A DNA stretch of 64,000 bases from JAHOYW01 sp963664605. GTDB lineage: Bacteria > Verrucomicrobiota > Lentisphaeria > Victivallales > Victivallaceae. The notes below the pieces were generated by a model that was given only the letters and a program-made list of their open reading frames with translations, was not told where the DNA came from and did no database searches. The DNA lies in assembly GCA_963664605.1 (NCBI GenBank), contig OY761536.1:2728001-2792000 (forward strand). The letters run 5' to 3'. Shown here in pieces: positions 8,760-16,308 of the stretch (positions are counted from its first letter, which is position 1; each line of letters begins with the position of its first letter). The position numbers were made by a program, and so were the translations under genes.

Positions 8760-10457
8760 ATGAATAAATTTACCGATTTGCGCTGCCGGGCTGAAGAAAT
8801 ATACCAAAAAAAATCAGCGGAAAAAGTAAAAAAGATGGAGTCTCCATCTCCCCAAGAAAAAATAGTCGAAGAGCTTCATATACATCAGATTGAGCTGGAA
8901 CTGCAAAACGAAGAATTGCGTCATACTCAGGATAGACTAAACTCGACATTAGCACGTTATTTTGAACTATATGATTTGGCTCCGGTGGGATATTGCTCCG
9001 TCAGTGAAGAAGGTTTGATCCTTGAAGCAAATCTGACCATCGCCAACATGTTCGGAATAGATAAAGAAGCGCTAATCAATCAGCCATTCACCAGATTCAT
9101 CATGGCAGAGGATCAGGATATCTATTATCTGTATCGCAAAAAACTGTTTAAGAATAACAAAACGCAAACATGCGAACTGCGCATATCAAAAAAAGATGGA
9201 GCTGCGTTCTGGGGAAATCTTACGACAAGTTTTGCGACAACTGTCGATGGCACACCTGTTTTGCACATTGCGATAAATGATATTACTGCCCGTAAAGAGA
9301 TCGAAAAAAAATTAGAAATTGCCACCCATAAAGCCAATACTGCCAATACCGCCAAATCGGAATTTCTCAGTACCATGTCTCATGAAATAAGAACTCCATT
9401 AAATGGGCTCCTTGGATTTTCCGAAATTATTGAAGATGCTTTATTAGAATGTGGCGGCAATGAAAAATTTTCTAAAGTTTTTAAGTATCTGGAAATAGTA
9501 AAAACATGTGGTAAAAATCTAAATGAACTGATAGATGATATTCTAGTGTTATCAAGCATTGAGGCTGGAAAATTTGAAATGTTGCTCGTTAAGTTTCCTC
9601 CCGAAAGACTGATTAGAGAAAGTATGGAAATTTTTAATTTCAAGTCTGAAAAAAGGAATATTAAGCTGGATTTTCAATCTGAAAATTTACCATACTGCGT
9701 AATTGGAGCTAAAAGGCAATTCAAGCAAATCATGTTCAATATTATTGGAAACGCAATAAAATTCACCGAAGAAGGAAGCGTTAGCGTCAAAGCTGACTAT
9801 AAAGACGAACTTTTATTAATTGAAGTTAAAGATACAGGTATCGGAATCCCTGGTAACATGAAAGATAAAGTACTGAAACCATTCACACAAGTTAACCAAT
9901 CGTCAACCAGAAAGTACGGGGGAACTGGTTTAGGACTGGCAATTATTTCAAAAATTTTAGAAAAGGTGGGAGGTTCATTGAATATTAAAAGTAAGACAGG
10001 TAAAGGAACAACAGTATCTTTTACTTTTCCTGTAAAGATTGATTCTGATGCCATTGAGTTACCTGACGAACCGGTAAAAGAACAAGATGTTACAATACCA
10101 GCTAACATTCTGATTGTTGAAGATGACAATATTTCAGCTTTTTACCTCAAAGAAATATTGCAGACTTTAAATGTACACTGCAAAATAGCCGAATCCTTTG
10201 TGAAGATGCAAAAAATATGTAATGAAGGTTTTTTGCCGAATATCGCTTTACTCGATATATCGCTTCCTGATTCAAATGGTTTTGAATGCAGGAAATGGTT
10301 GATGGATAAATTTCCTGAAGCACATATCACATGCATTGCGGAAACCGCAAATGTGCTAAAAGTGGATATTCAACGCTATAAGGATGCTGGTTTTGATGGT
10401 TTCCTCGGCAAGCCTTACAGTAAAAAAGAACTACTGGAAATTATTAAAAAAAGATAA
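8760..10457 (+). CDS. PAS hybrid histidine kinase with receiver domain
   Basis: A 565-residue soluble sensor kinase. An N-terminal coiled segment (EELHIHQIELELQNEEL) leads to a PAS domain at about 65-185. The HisKA box is SHEIRTPLNG with the phosphorylated His near residue 207. The ATP-binding domain has N-box MFNIIGNAIKF, G1 DTGIGIP and G2 GGTGLGLAI. A receiver domain ends the protein: acidic pair EDD, phospho-acceptor Asp in LLDISLP, and lysine in LGKPY. No membrane segments, so the signal is cytosolic. AGGAGG lies 5 bases before the ATG. It follows the CheB-CheR-PAS fusion directly and probably works with it. No separate output regulator is adjacent. Confidence 0.92.
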   Translation: MNKFTDLRCRAEEIYQKKSAEKVKKMESPSPQEKIVEELHIHQIELELQNEELRHTQDRLNSTLARYFELYDLAPVGYCSVSEEGLILEANLTIANMFGIDKEALINQPFTRFIMAEDQDIYYLYRKKLFKNNKTQTCELRISKKDGAAFWGNLTTSFATTVDGTPVLHIAINDITARKEIEKKLEIATHKANTANTAKSEFLSTMSHEIRTPLNGLLGFSEIIEDALLECGGNEKFSKVFKYLEIVKTCGKNLNELIDDILVLSSIEAGKFEMLLVKFPPERLIRESMEIFNFKSEKRNIKLDFQSENLPYCVIGAKRQFKQIMFNIIGNAIKFTEEGSVSVKADYKDELLLIEVKDTGIGIPGNMKDKVLKPFTQVNQSSTRKYGGTGLGLAIISKILEKVGGSLNIKSKTGKGTTVSFTFPVKIDSDAIELPDEPVKEQDVTIPANILIVEDDNISAFYLKEILQTLNVHCKIAESFVKMQKICNEGFLPNIALLDISLPDSNGFECRKWLMDKFPEAHITCIAETANVLKVDIQRYKDAGFDGFLGKPYSKKELLEIIKKR

Positions 10458-10474
10458 TTTTAAAATTATCTTTT
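10449..10474. repeat. 26-bp perfect palindrome at the kinase stop codon
   Basis: The 13 bases AAAAGATAATTTT are followed at once by their exact complement (10462-10474), spanning the kinase TAA stop. In RNA it gives an AU-only-rich stem ending in UUUU, so it could act as a weak terminator between the kinase and the pentapeptide gene or as a protein-binding palindrome. Confidence 0.6.
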
Positions 10475-10485
10475 AATGGCAAAAA

Positions 10486-11862
10486 ATGCAACTAAAATCT
10501 ATTTGTAATTCTATAAAAAAGAATCACCAACAGGAAATAATTATCGCCATGGTGGTTTTGGGAATCTATTTTATTTCTAAGAAGTTGGGTATATTTTATA
10601 TTTTTCCGGCAAAAGACTGCACAGACCCGATTGTCATATCACTTTCCCTTTGGTTCTTCAACAAAAAAAACAACTCAAAAAATGACTCAACCGAGCAAAA
10701 ACTTACCCCACAGGAGAAAAAACAATTTTTGGGAAACCTTACAGAAGTTCAAAATTTGGCGAAGGAACAGCAAAATATTGAATTGCAAGAAGAAAAAAGT
10801 TTAAAAGAACTACAATCCGAGGGTAAAAAGTTAAAAGAGCAGGATATTGAATTACAAGATAAAAAGAATTTTTGGAAAAATCTAACAGAAGTTCAAGAAA
10901 CATTTATTTATGAAAATTCAACTGATACTCAGAAAACTGAAGCTATTTACAAGGTAAGTAAATTTTATACGCCTCAGCATATTGATTTGGCAACTCATAT
11001 CCACTCTTTATTTAAGGAGTGTTTAGAAAATTTTTGGAAACATAACCCTGACTTTGAAAATGTTTCCATGCTTCCTGTTTACATCGAAGTTATTTACCAT
11101 GTAATAAAACATCAAAGTCACCAGAAACAAGACGATGTTAATTTGTTTAACAAAAAAAACAGCTTAAGTTTTTCGGATTTTCAATTACAATTTGCCAATT
11201 TGAGCTATGGAAATTTCTTCAGCGCAAATTTAATCAACACCAATCTAGCCGCTTCAAATTTGACCAATGCAAATTTATCAAAAGCTGATTTTACCAACGC
11301 TGATTTGACTAATGCTGACTTGACCAGTGCCGATTTAACGGACTCAAATTTAACGGACACTTTTTTACTCAATGCGAACTTAACGGATGCGAACATAAAC
11401 CGCGCAAATTTGAAAAATACGACTTCGCTCAATGCAAACTTAACTAATGGAAATTTAACTCGTGCAAATTTAAGTTATGGAAATTTTTCCAATGCAAATT
11501 TAACTAACGCAAATTTGATCCGCGCAAATTTAACCAACTCTAATTTAACTGGTGCTAACTTAACCGACGCGAATCTGATTGGTGCAAATTTAATCCATAC
11601 AGACCTCAGCGGTGCAAATTTAGCTGGTGTAAATTTAAGTTGCGCAAAATTAACTCATGTCGAATTGCTAGATGCTAATTTTGCCCGCGTGAATTTGATT
11701 GGTGTGGATTTGAGAATGGCGATGAATTTAGATATAACAAAATTAAAAGATGCGCAGTATTGCAAATCAAAAGACTTTATAACTAAGCTTCCACACGGTT
11801 TCAAGCCTAAAGACTACGGCATGATTCTAGTAAACGAACTCGGGGAACGAATCAACGAATGA
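10486..11862 (+). CDS. Membrane-anchored pentapeptide-repeat protein
   Basis: A 458-residue protein. Two hydrophobic segments (about 18-36 and 44-58) suggest an N-terminal membrane hairpin. A charged coiled coil follows (about 70-130), then a helical part, then about 33 tandem pentapeptides of A(N/D)LxX type from about 240 to 415, which fold as a right-handed quadrilateral beta-helix. Many repeats carry asparagine (ANLTN, ANLIR). Pentapeptide proteins can mimic DNA or act as scaffolds; the membrane anchor argues for a scaffold here, as inference. The A/T-rich codon use fits the kinase upstream. The ribosome site is poor. A tiny frame overlaps its stop as ATGA. Confidence 0.85.
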   Translation: MQLKSICNSIKKNHQQEIIIAMVVLGIYFISKKLGIFYIFPAKDCTDPIVISLSLWFFNKKNNSKNDSTEQKLTPQEKKQFLGNLTEVQNLAKEQQNIELQEEKSLKELQSEGKKLKEQDIELQDKKNFWKNLTEVQETFIYENSTDTQKTEAIYKVSKFYTPQHIDLATHIHSLFKECLENFWKHNPDFENVSMLPVYIEVIYHVIKHQSHQKQDDVNLFNKKNSLSFSDFQLQFANLSYGNFFSANLINTNLAASNLTNANLSKADFTNADLTNADLTSADLTDSNLTDTFLLNANLTDANINRANLKNTTSLNANLTNGNLTRANLSYGNFSNANLTNANLIRANLTNSNLTGANLTDANLIGANLIHTDLSGANLAGVNLSCAKLTHVELLDANFARVNLIGVDLRMAMNLDITKLKDAQYCKSKDFITKLPHGFKPKDYGMILVNELGERINE

Positions 11863-12126
11863 CCCTACAGGCAGTGTGCTACGGAGCGAAGTCGAGCGCA
11901 GATTGGCCGATTCAGCCGGTACGCAAACCGTATGGCGAGTGGTTGCGGCGGGAGTTGAAGCAGCCTGGTTACCCGGTTTGGCTGTATGCCAGGCAAGTTC
12001 AACAACAAAGTTAATGAAGAATTCCAACTCTTGAAGAAGAATTAATCGAATACCTATTTCTGCAAAAAGTTCTTCTGGAGTATCAATATTTGGTTTATGT
12101 TCAACGTGATTCAGAAGAGTTCTCAT
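11827..12126 (-). pseudogene. Truncated unrecognised gene with good start
   Basis: AGAGGAAT stands 4 bases before an ATG at 12126, a convincing start. The first 45 codons read as helical protein (LFAEIGIRLILLQELEFF, then INFVVELA). Beyond about 11995 the frame enters GC-richer DNA and becomes low-complexity, running antisense into the pentapeptide gene. This suggests a real 5' end joined to foreign sequence. I do not recognise the family. It could alternatively be a short intact orphan protein. Confidence 0.35.
11859..12014 (+). CDS. Possible 51-residue peptide in a GC-rich patch
   Basis: An ATG overlaps the pentapeptide gene stop (ATGA) and opens 51 codons including sequence such as PIQPVRKPYGEWLRRELKQP and PGYPVWLYARQ, rich in W, P and R and plausible as protein. 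The patch (about 11865-12000) is visibly richer in G and C than the DNA on either side. No separate ribosome site is seen; coupling to the upstream gene would be needed. It may be a fragment of a displaced gene. From 12127 to 12336 nothing recognisable was found. Confidence 0.25.
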   Translation: MTLQAVCYGAKSSADWPIQPVRKPYGEWLRRELKQPGYPVWLYARQVQQQS

Positions 12127-12336
12127 ATCATTCCTCTTATATCCTCGATATTATTTTTAGATGACATGTTATTTTATAGTTTTTTATTATCATTCTGAAA
12201 TGAAGATTATATCATTAACTCCAACTCATAAATCACTATAAATGCTTAAAATATTTTTGCAAGGAAAACAGTAATGTCGATCATCATATTTCGTGAATAT
12301 ATCATGCCTTTAAGTTAGTCATTTAATTTTTAATAT

Positions 12337-12375
12337 CAGCCTCGTCTGTGCGTCTGCACAGGCGGGGCTGTTTTT
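12337..12375 (+). terminator. Intrinsic terminator or attenuator just before the nuclease gene
   Basis: A 15-bp stem (12337-12351 with 12356-12370, three G-U pairs, loop GTCT) is followed by TTTTT. It ends only 7 bases before the GGAGG of the next gene. A full terminator in a 5' leader normally either shields a gene from read-through or attenuates its own transcript. No antiterminator fold was identified by eye. Confidence 0.7.
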
Positions 12376-12391
12376 ATTTGTGGAGGTATGA

Positions 12392-13591
12392 ATGAATGCA
12401 AAAGCTATGGGGTTGATGGCGCAGGTGGCGAAAGGATTGTTGAATCATAGTAACTCTGCTACTGCGGTTCAGCTTGGAGATAGGAGTAAATATGTTGGAT
12501 TGTCGGATATTGGCAAGGGAGCGGAATGTTTGAGGAGTGCTGTTGCTGGTAAGGTTTATGGGAGTAGGCATCCGTCTGCGGATAAGGTGCTGGACTGGTA
12601 TCGGGATGGGGAATTTAAAAAGGTTATGGAGGCGTTGCGGAAGCAGTTGATCTTGCAGCGGGGGCACTGGTTTGAGGTTGGAATTGAACAGACTTTTGCG
12701 GCCAATAATGCGAAGTTCTTTACGCAGTTGGAGATTGACGCAGGATTTGATGGGGTGCCGGTGTTGGCGCATTTGGATTTTGTACTGCTTGGTAAAGGCG
12801 CAGTTCGGGTATTGGAACTGAAAAGTACTGAGAATATTCCTGATAATCTGTATGCTTCATACGAGACGCAACTGTACGGCCAGCTCGGGTTCTTGGCAAA
12901 ATACTGGAACGAAAAGAGGTTCAGTATACGAGACGGAACTGGTAAAATGAGTTTCCCGGAATTGGTCAAACAGAAATTTGGTATTGATATGCCGGAATTA
13001 ATTCAGGATGTTGATCTTGAAGGCTGGGTGCTTTGTCTGTCGATGAGCGATGCCAAGGCATTCGGCCCCTACAAGGCGAATGATACCATGACCAGGTTTT
13101 GCGAGAAGACCGCGAAGTCTATCTGGGAAAAGGCTAGTGAAATTCGTAATAATAATCTGGACTTGAATATGGTGGAATTCTGTAAAGGCTTCCATCCCCT
13201 CTGCGACTTTTGCGACCATGCTGAAGGCTGTCCAAAGTTTACGGTTCATGAACTCGGGGATTCAGTTTATAATGATATTCTGACTGAGCTTGAGGAACTT
13301 AAATCACAGAAGGCTAAGCTGGTAAAGGATATTGCCATAGCTGAAGATCAAGTCAGGGAGTTTTATGTCAATTCAGGCGTAAACGGAGACTGGCTTTCTA
13401 CCGGAGACTGGCGTTTCAGGTTTAGCGAGACCGCTGGCCGGAAGAGCCTGGACACTCAGGCGTTGTTAACTGAGATCGGTGAAATCATCGGGGAAGATCA
13501 AGTAGAGAATCTAATACAGAAACACACCTCGCAGGGACTACCGGGACAGAGGCTATACATAAGCAGAACTAGAGCCGTCCAAGAAAAGTAA
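12392..13591 (+). CDS. PD-(D/E)xK nuclease with Fe-S cysteine pattern (Cas4/AddB-like)
   Basis: A 399-residue protein with the RecB/Cas4 nuclease core: GHWFE near 91-95, Asp129 in AHLDF, Glu142 and Lys144 in ELKST, and the QLYGQLGF motif IV. Cys46 (GAECLRS) and a C-terminal cluster C271-x2-C274-x5-C280 match the one-plus-three cysteine arrangement that holds a 4Fe-4S cluster in Cas4 and AddB. The C-terminal 100 residues include a coiled coil. It probably trims or resects DNA ends. GGAGG lies 5 bases before the ATG. No cas1, cas2 or CRISPR array is nearby, so a recombination role like that of phage or ICE exonucleases fits better. It leads the AAA+/DUF3150/VWA series, interrupted only by a reversed toxin-antitoxin pair. 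Confidence 0.8.
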   Translation: MNAKAMGLMAQVAKGLLNHSNSATAVQLGDRSKYVGLSDIGKGAECLRSAVAGKVYGSRHPSADKVLDWYRDGEFKKVMEALRKQLILQRGHWFEVGIEQTFAANNAKFFTQLEIDAGFDGVPVLAHLDFVLLGKGAVRVLELKSTENIPDNLYASYETQLYGQLGFLAKYWNEKRFSIRDGTGKMSFPELVKQKFGIDMPELIQDVDLEGWVLCLSMSDAKAFGPYKANDTMTRFCEKTAKSIWEKASEIRNNNLDLNMVEFCKGFHPLCDFCDHAEGCPKFTVHELGDSVYNDILTELEELKSQKAKLVKDIAIAEDQVREFYVNSGVNGDWLSTGDWRFRFSETAGRKSLDTQALLTEIGEIIGEDQVENLIQKHTSQGLPGQRLYISRTRAVQEK

Positions 13592-13865
13592 ATGGTTTTT
13601 TTCTGCCGTGTTCAACTGAAAGAATTTCAGCACTTCCATCGGAAACTATCCTGTAGAAGATGTTGTAATGATAGCGAGTGATGATTAAGCGCCGGATATT
13701 GCCTCTAACACAAGGCCATGTATCAGGGAAATTGGAAATTAGTTTTACTGATTTTTCAAGCTCGTTCAGAAAATCATCACCCATGTCAGGAGACTGTTCG
13801 TTGAGGTAAAGGGCAGACTTATTGATTTCGGCAAGCGCGTCTGAGTGAAATGATACTTTTGCCAT
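13569..13865 (-). CDS. RelE/ParE-family toxin
   Basis: A 98-residue protein with the ParE/RelE fold signature: an early helical hairpin (AEINKSALYLNEQSPDMGDDF), central RGNIRRLIITRYHYNIFYRI strands and a terminal strand around SVEHGRKKP. This group poisons gyrase (ParE) or cleaves mRNA (RelE); helix length favours ParE but not decisively. It begins 3 bases after the antitoxin stop and has no strong site of its own, so translation is probably coupled. Its 3' end overlaps the nuclease gene by 23 bases in convergent direction. Confidence 0.85.
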   Translation of the reverse strand: MAKVSFHSDALAEINKSALYLNEQSPDMGDDFLNELEKSVKLISNFPDTWPCVRGNIRRLIITRYHYNIFYRIVSDGSAEILSVEHGRKKPFTFLGRL

Positions 13866-13868
13866 AAT

Positions 13869-14099
13869 CTAATGTTTTGATTTTAGATTTGCGCGTAAAG
13901 TAGTAAAAGCTGTTTTGCTGTCAATCAAAGTAGCTTTGCCATTGTCAATTTCTTGAGCACGTCGTTCGGCTTTATCGAGCCATGCTTCTTCCTCTTTCGA
14001 AAGAACTTGTTTCGACATGATGTCTTGAACCAACTGTAATTGCTGGTCTTGAGAAAGCATGAAAGCCTGCTTTTCAACTTGTGTTAATGTCAAAGGCAT
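13869..14099 (-). CDS. Antitoxin of the addiction-module component family (CHP02574)
   Basis: A 76-residue acidic helical protein whose EEEAWLDKAERRAQEIDNGK segment is the hallmark of the TIGR02574/PF09720 antitoxins that pair with ParE/RelE toxins. It precedes the toxin, the usual order. TGGAG lies 9 bases before the start. The divergent ATPase gene begins 84 bases away, so the antitoxin promoter shares that short region with the leader of the ATPase gene. Confidence 0.85.
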   Translation of the reverse strand: MPLTLTQVEKQAFMLSQDQQLQLVQDIMSKQVLSKEEEAWLDKAERRAQEIDNGKATLIDSKTAFTTLRANLKSKH

Positions 14100-14183
14100 A
14101 GTTAAAACTCCAGTTATTTATTAATCAATATAATGCTGAAAAGCAAAAATATCAAAATAAACTAACCAAAAAAGGTAAGAAAA

Positions 14184-15161
14184 ATGAGTAACACAGTAAA
14201 AGAATTAGAACAATTGAAGGCAATCGAAATGGATGCCGGTGAAGTCTTCAGCGGCAAGACGTCAGGATGCAAAATCATCGGGTATGACAAACCGGGATCG
14301 TTCACTCCAGAAGTGGATAAGAATTATATCTTTCATGATTCGAGCCGGGATGTGGTGGTGTGGTTTATTGCGCCGTCAGACCCGTTGTATCTGTTCGGAC
14401 CAACTGGCTCTGGCAAAACCAGCCTGATTCGTCAATTGGCCGCGAAGCTGAATTATCCGGTATTTGAGATTACTGGACATTCGAGATTGGAGTTCCCGGA
14501 TATGATCGGGCATTTTTCGGTAGAAAATGGCAATATGAAATTCCAGTACGGACCGCTCGCCTTGGCGATGAAATACGGCGGACTTTATTTGCTCAACGAA
14601 ATCGACCTGCTTGATCCTGCTACGGCTGCGGGATTGAATACCATTCTGGACGGCGCTCCCTTATGCGTTCCTGAAAACAATGGTGAGCTGATTAAACCGC
14701 ATCCGAACTTCAGGTTTGCGGCTACGGCCAATACCAATGGGGCCAGTGATGAAACTGGTTTGTATCAGGGAACGTTGAGGCAAAATCTCGCGTTCCTTGA
14801 CAGGTTCCAGCTCTGTGAAGCAGGCTATCCTGAGGCGAAAGCTGAAGAACGGTTACTTGAACAGTCCTATCCTGATCTGCCTGAATCTATCCGTGAAAAG
14901 ATGGTGGCGTTTGCCGGGGAAGTTAGGAAGCTTTTTATGGGAGCAGATGAAAATCCTGACAAACTCACAGACAGATTGGAAGTAACATTTTCAACTCGTA
15001 CGTTGCTGCGCTGGGCGGATCTGACTTTGCGTTTTCAGCCTTTGATGAGTCAGGGCGTCAAGCCGATTAATTATGCATTGGATAGAGCCCTCGGATATCG
15101 CGCCAGTCGTGAAAGCCGGGCTGCTCTGCATGAACTCGTGCAGAGGATATTCCCGAAGTAG
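14184..15161 (+). CDS. CobS-like MoxR-type AAA+ ATPase
   Basis: A 325-residue AAA+ ATPase. Walker A is GPTGSGKT at about 73-80. Walker B is LYLLNEIDLL, with Asn in place of the first acidic residue, as in many CobS proteins. Sensor 1 lies in RFAATANTNG and an arginine finger in FSTRTLLRW. The N-terminal 60 residues precede the ATPase fold. The architecture matches CobS of aerobic cobaltochelatase, but no cobalamin genes are near and the partner is a VWA protein two genes on, so this is the CobS/CobT-type pair carried by mobile elements. MoxR-type ATPases remodel a substrate chosen by the VWA partner through Mg-dependent contacts. The start has GGTAAG 6 bases upstream. Confidence 0.85.
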   Translation: MSNTVKELEQLKAIEMDAGEVFSGKTSGCKIIGYDKPGSFTPEVDKNYIFHDSSRDVVVWFIAPSDPLYLFGPTGSGKTSLIRQLAAKLNYPVFEITGHSRLEFPDMIGHFSVENGNMKFQYGPLALAMKYGGLYLLNEIDLLDPATAAGLNTILDGAPLCVPENNGELIKPHPNFRFAATANTNGASDETGLYQGTLRQNLAFLDRFQLCEAGYPEAKAEERLLEQSYPDLPESIREKMVAFAGEVRKLFMGADENPDKLTDRLEVTFSTRTLLRWADLTLRFQPLMSQGVKPINYALDRALGYRASRESRAALHELVQRIFPK

Positions 15162-15178
15162 ACATGGATAAACACGGA

Positions 15179-15238
15179 CCCTCCGTCGCTAAAGCTATGG
15201 AGGGCAAGCAAAAAATATAACGAAGCCGACGTCTCGGC
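15179..15238 (+). other. Two tandem RNA hairpins before the DUF3150 gene
   Basis: The 91-base gap holds CCCTCC/GGAGGG (15179-15184 with 15199-15204, extendable to 8 bp) and GCCGA/TCGGC (15225-15229 with 15234-15238). The second ends just before the GAGAGG ribosome site. Neither has a U-tract, so they look like processing or stability elements, not terminators. Confidence 0.5.
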
Positions 15239-15252
15239 GAGAGGAAATTATT

Positions 15253-16218
15253 ATGTTTAAAACAGAACCTACAGTACTGAAATCGATATTGGCAGTTAAC
15301 CTTGATGTGAATATCTGGTCAGCCCGGCGCAAACTGCAGCCGGGTGACTTTGTGCATTCGGAACTACCACCTGAAAAACTGGCGTCACTCGGAAGCAAAA
15401 GGATATGCAATCCCAGCGATTTGAAAGTGTTTTCCACTTTGAAAGCGCGTGCGGTAAACGTACTGGATAAAAGCGGAGTGCGTTTCTTAGGAGGCTGGGC
15501 TATTCCTGAAGCCAAGGCTGCGGAAATAGTCAACGGTTTGGACCTTATAGCGGAGGAATTCAAGCACGCTAAAGATAAGTTCATGAAGAATTACGACCAG
15601 ACCGTGCAGAACTGGATAAAGGACAATCCCGGTTGGGAAAAAATCATTGCCAGTTCTGTGGTCAACGCGGATTATGTGGCTTCCCGGATCGCCTTCAACT
15701 GGCAGGTATTCAAGGTAGTCAATCCTACCGGTCGCAAGAAAGCACTGCTCGAAACGGGCTTGCAATCTGAGGTCAGTAATCTTGGCGGAACCTTGTTTGA
15801 TGAGGTTGCGAGAACTGCCCAGGAAGCTTTTAAAAGAAGTTTCACTGGTAAATCTATGATTACCCGCAAGGCATTGTCTCCACTCAAAGGTATTCAGCAG
15901 AAACTGGCAGATCTGAGCTTCATTGAACCGAAAGTTGCTCCGGTGGTTTCATTAATCGAAAATGCAATCGCACGCATTCCCGGTCATGGAGCTATTCAAG
16001 GCCCTGACTTGCTTATGCTGCAGGGGCTGTTGACTATGATCTCCGCTCCGCAATCTATGGCACTGTACGGTCAGGAAGTCATTGAGAGCAGGACAAACGA
16101 AAGTATTGTTCTTGACAGCCTGAGGCAGGATAGTTCCCCTGAACAGAAACCTAAAGGAAAGCAAAAGCAGCAAGTTAAGAATCCAAGTTCAAAACTGGAA
16201 TCGTATGGCTTGTGGTAG
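15253..16218 (+). CDS. DUF3150-family protein
   Basis: A 321-residue protein that I place in DUF3150 from its N-terminal pattern (LAVNLDVNIWSARRKL), the conserved central part (DKSGVRFLGGWAIPEAKA) and its position between CobS-like and CobT-like genes. It is mostly helical, with no membrane span or signal peptide and no catalytic motif visible. The last 40 residues are a low-complexity lysine/glutamine tail. DUF3150 genes accompany CobS/VWA genes on conjugative elements and phages, but no activity is established. It probably bridges the ATPase and VWA protein or is their substrate adaptor; that is inference. The site GAGAGGAAA precedes the ATG. Confidence 0.7.
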   Translation: MFKTEPTVLKSILAVNLDVNIWSARRKLQPGDFVHSELPPEKLASLGSKRICNPSDLKVFSTLKARAVNVLDKSGVRFLGGWAIPEAKAAEIVNGLDLIAEEFKHAKDKFMKNYDQTVQNWIKDNPGWEKIIASSVVNADYVASRIAFNWQVFKVVNPTGRKKALLETGLQSEVSNLGGTLFDEVARTAQEAFKRSFTGKSMITRKALSPLKGIQQKLADLSFIEPKVAPVVSLIENAIARIPGHGAIQGPDLLMLQGLLTMISAPQSMALYGQEVIESRTNESIVLDSLRQDSSPEQKPKGKQKQQVKNPSSKLESYGLW

Positions 16219-16268
16219 GGCGATCCGTCGCCTTCGTTAATGCCGCTCCTTCACTACGTTGGGAGCGG
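16219..16268 (+). other. Two tandem RNA hairpins before the VWA gene
   Basis: GGCGA/TCGCC (16219-16223 with 16228-16232) begins right at the DUF3150 stop. CCGCTCC/GGAGCGG (16243-16249 with 16262-16268) follows. The layout repeats the double hairpin before the previous gene although sequence differs. No U-tract follows. Confidence 0.5.
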
Positions 16269-16272
16269 AGAA
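16243..16272 (+). repeat. 30-base hairpin repeat, copy A
   Basis: This copy begins CCGCTCCTTCACTACG and ends GGGAGCGGAGAA. It matches a second copy at 17890-17919 at 25 of 30 positions. It lies between genes and forms a perfect 7-bp stem. Confidence 0.5.
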
Positions 16273-16308
16273 TGAAAAATTATTTTGTCACAAGAAAAGG
16301 GAATAACC

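Noticed and set aside
11205..11432. Minus-strand frame with repeated VKSALVKSA units
   Set aside because: It is the antisense image of the pentapeptide repeats.
12392..13591. Cas4 of a CRISPR adaptation module
   Set aside because: The cysteine and nuclease pattern fits, but no cas1, cas2 or repeat-spacer array is present anywhere in the window.
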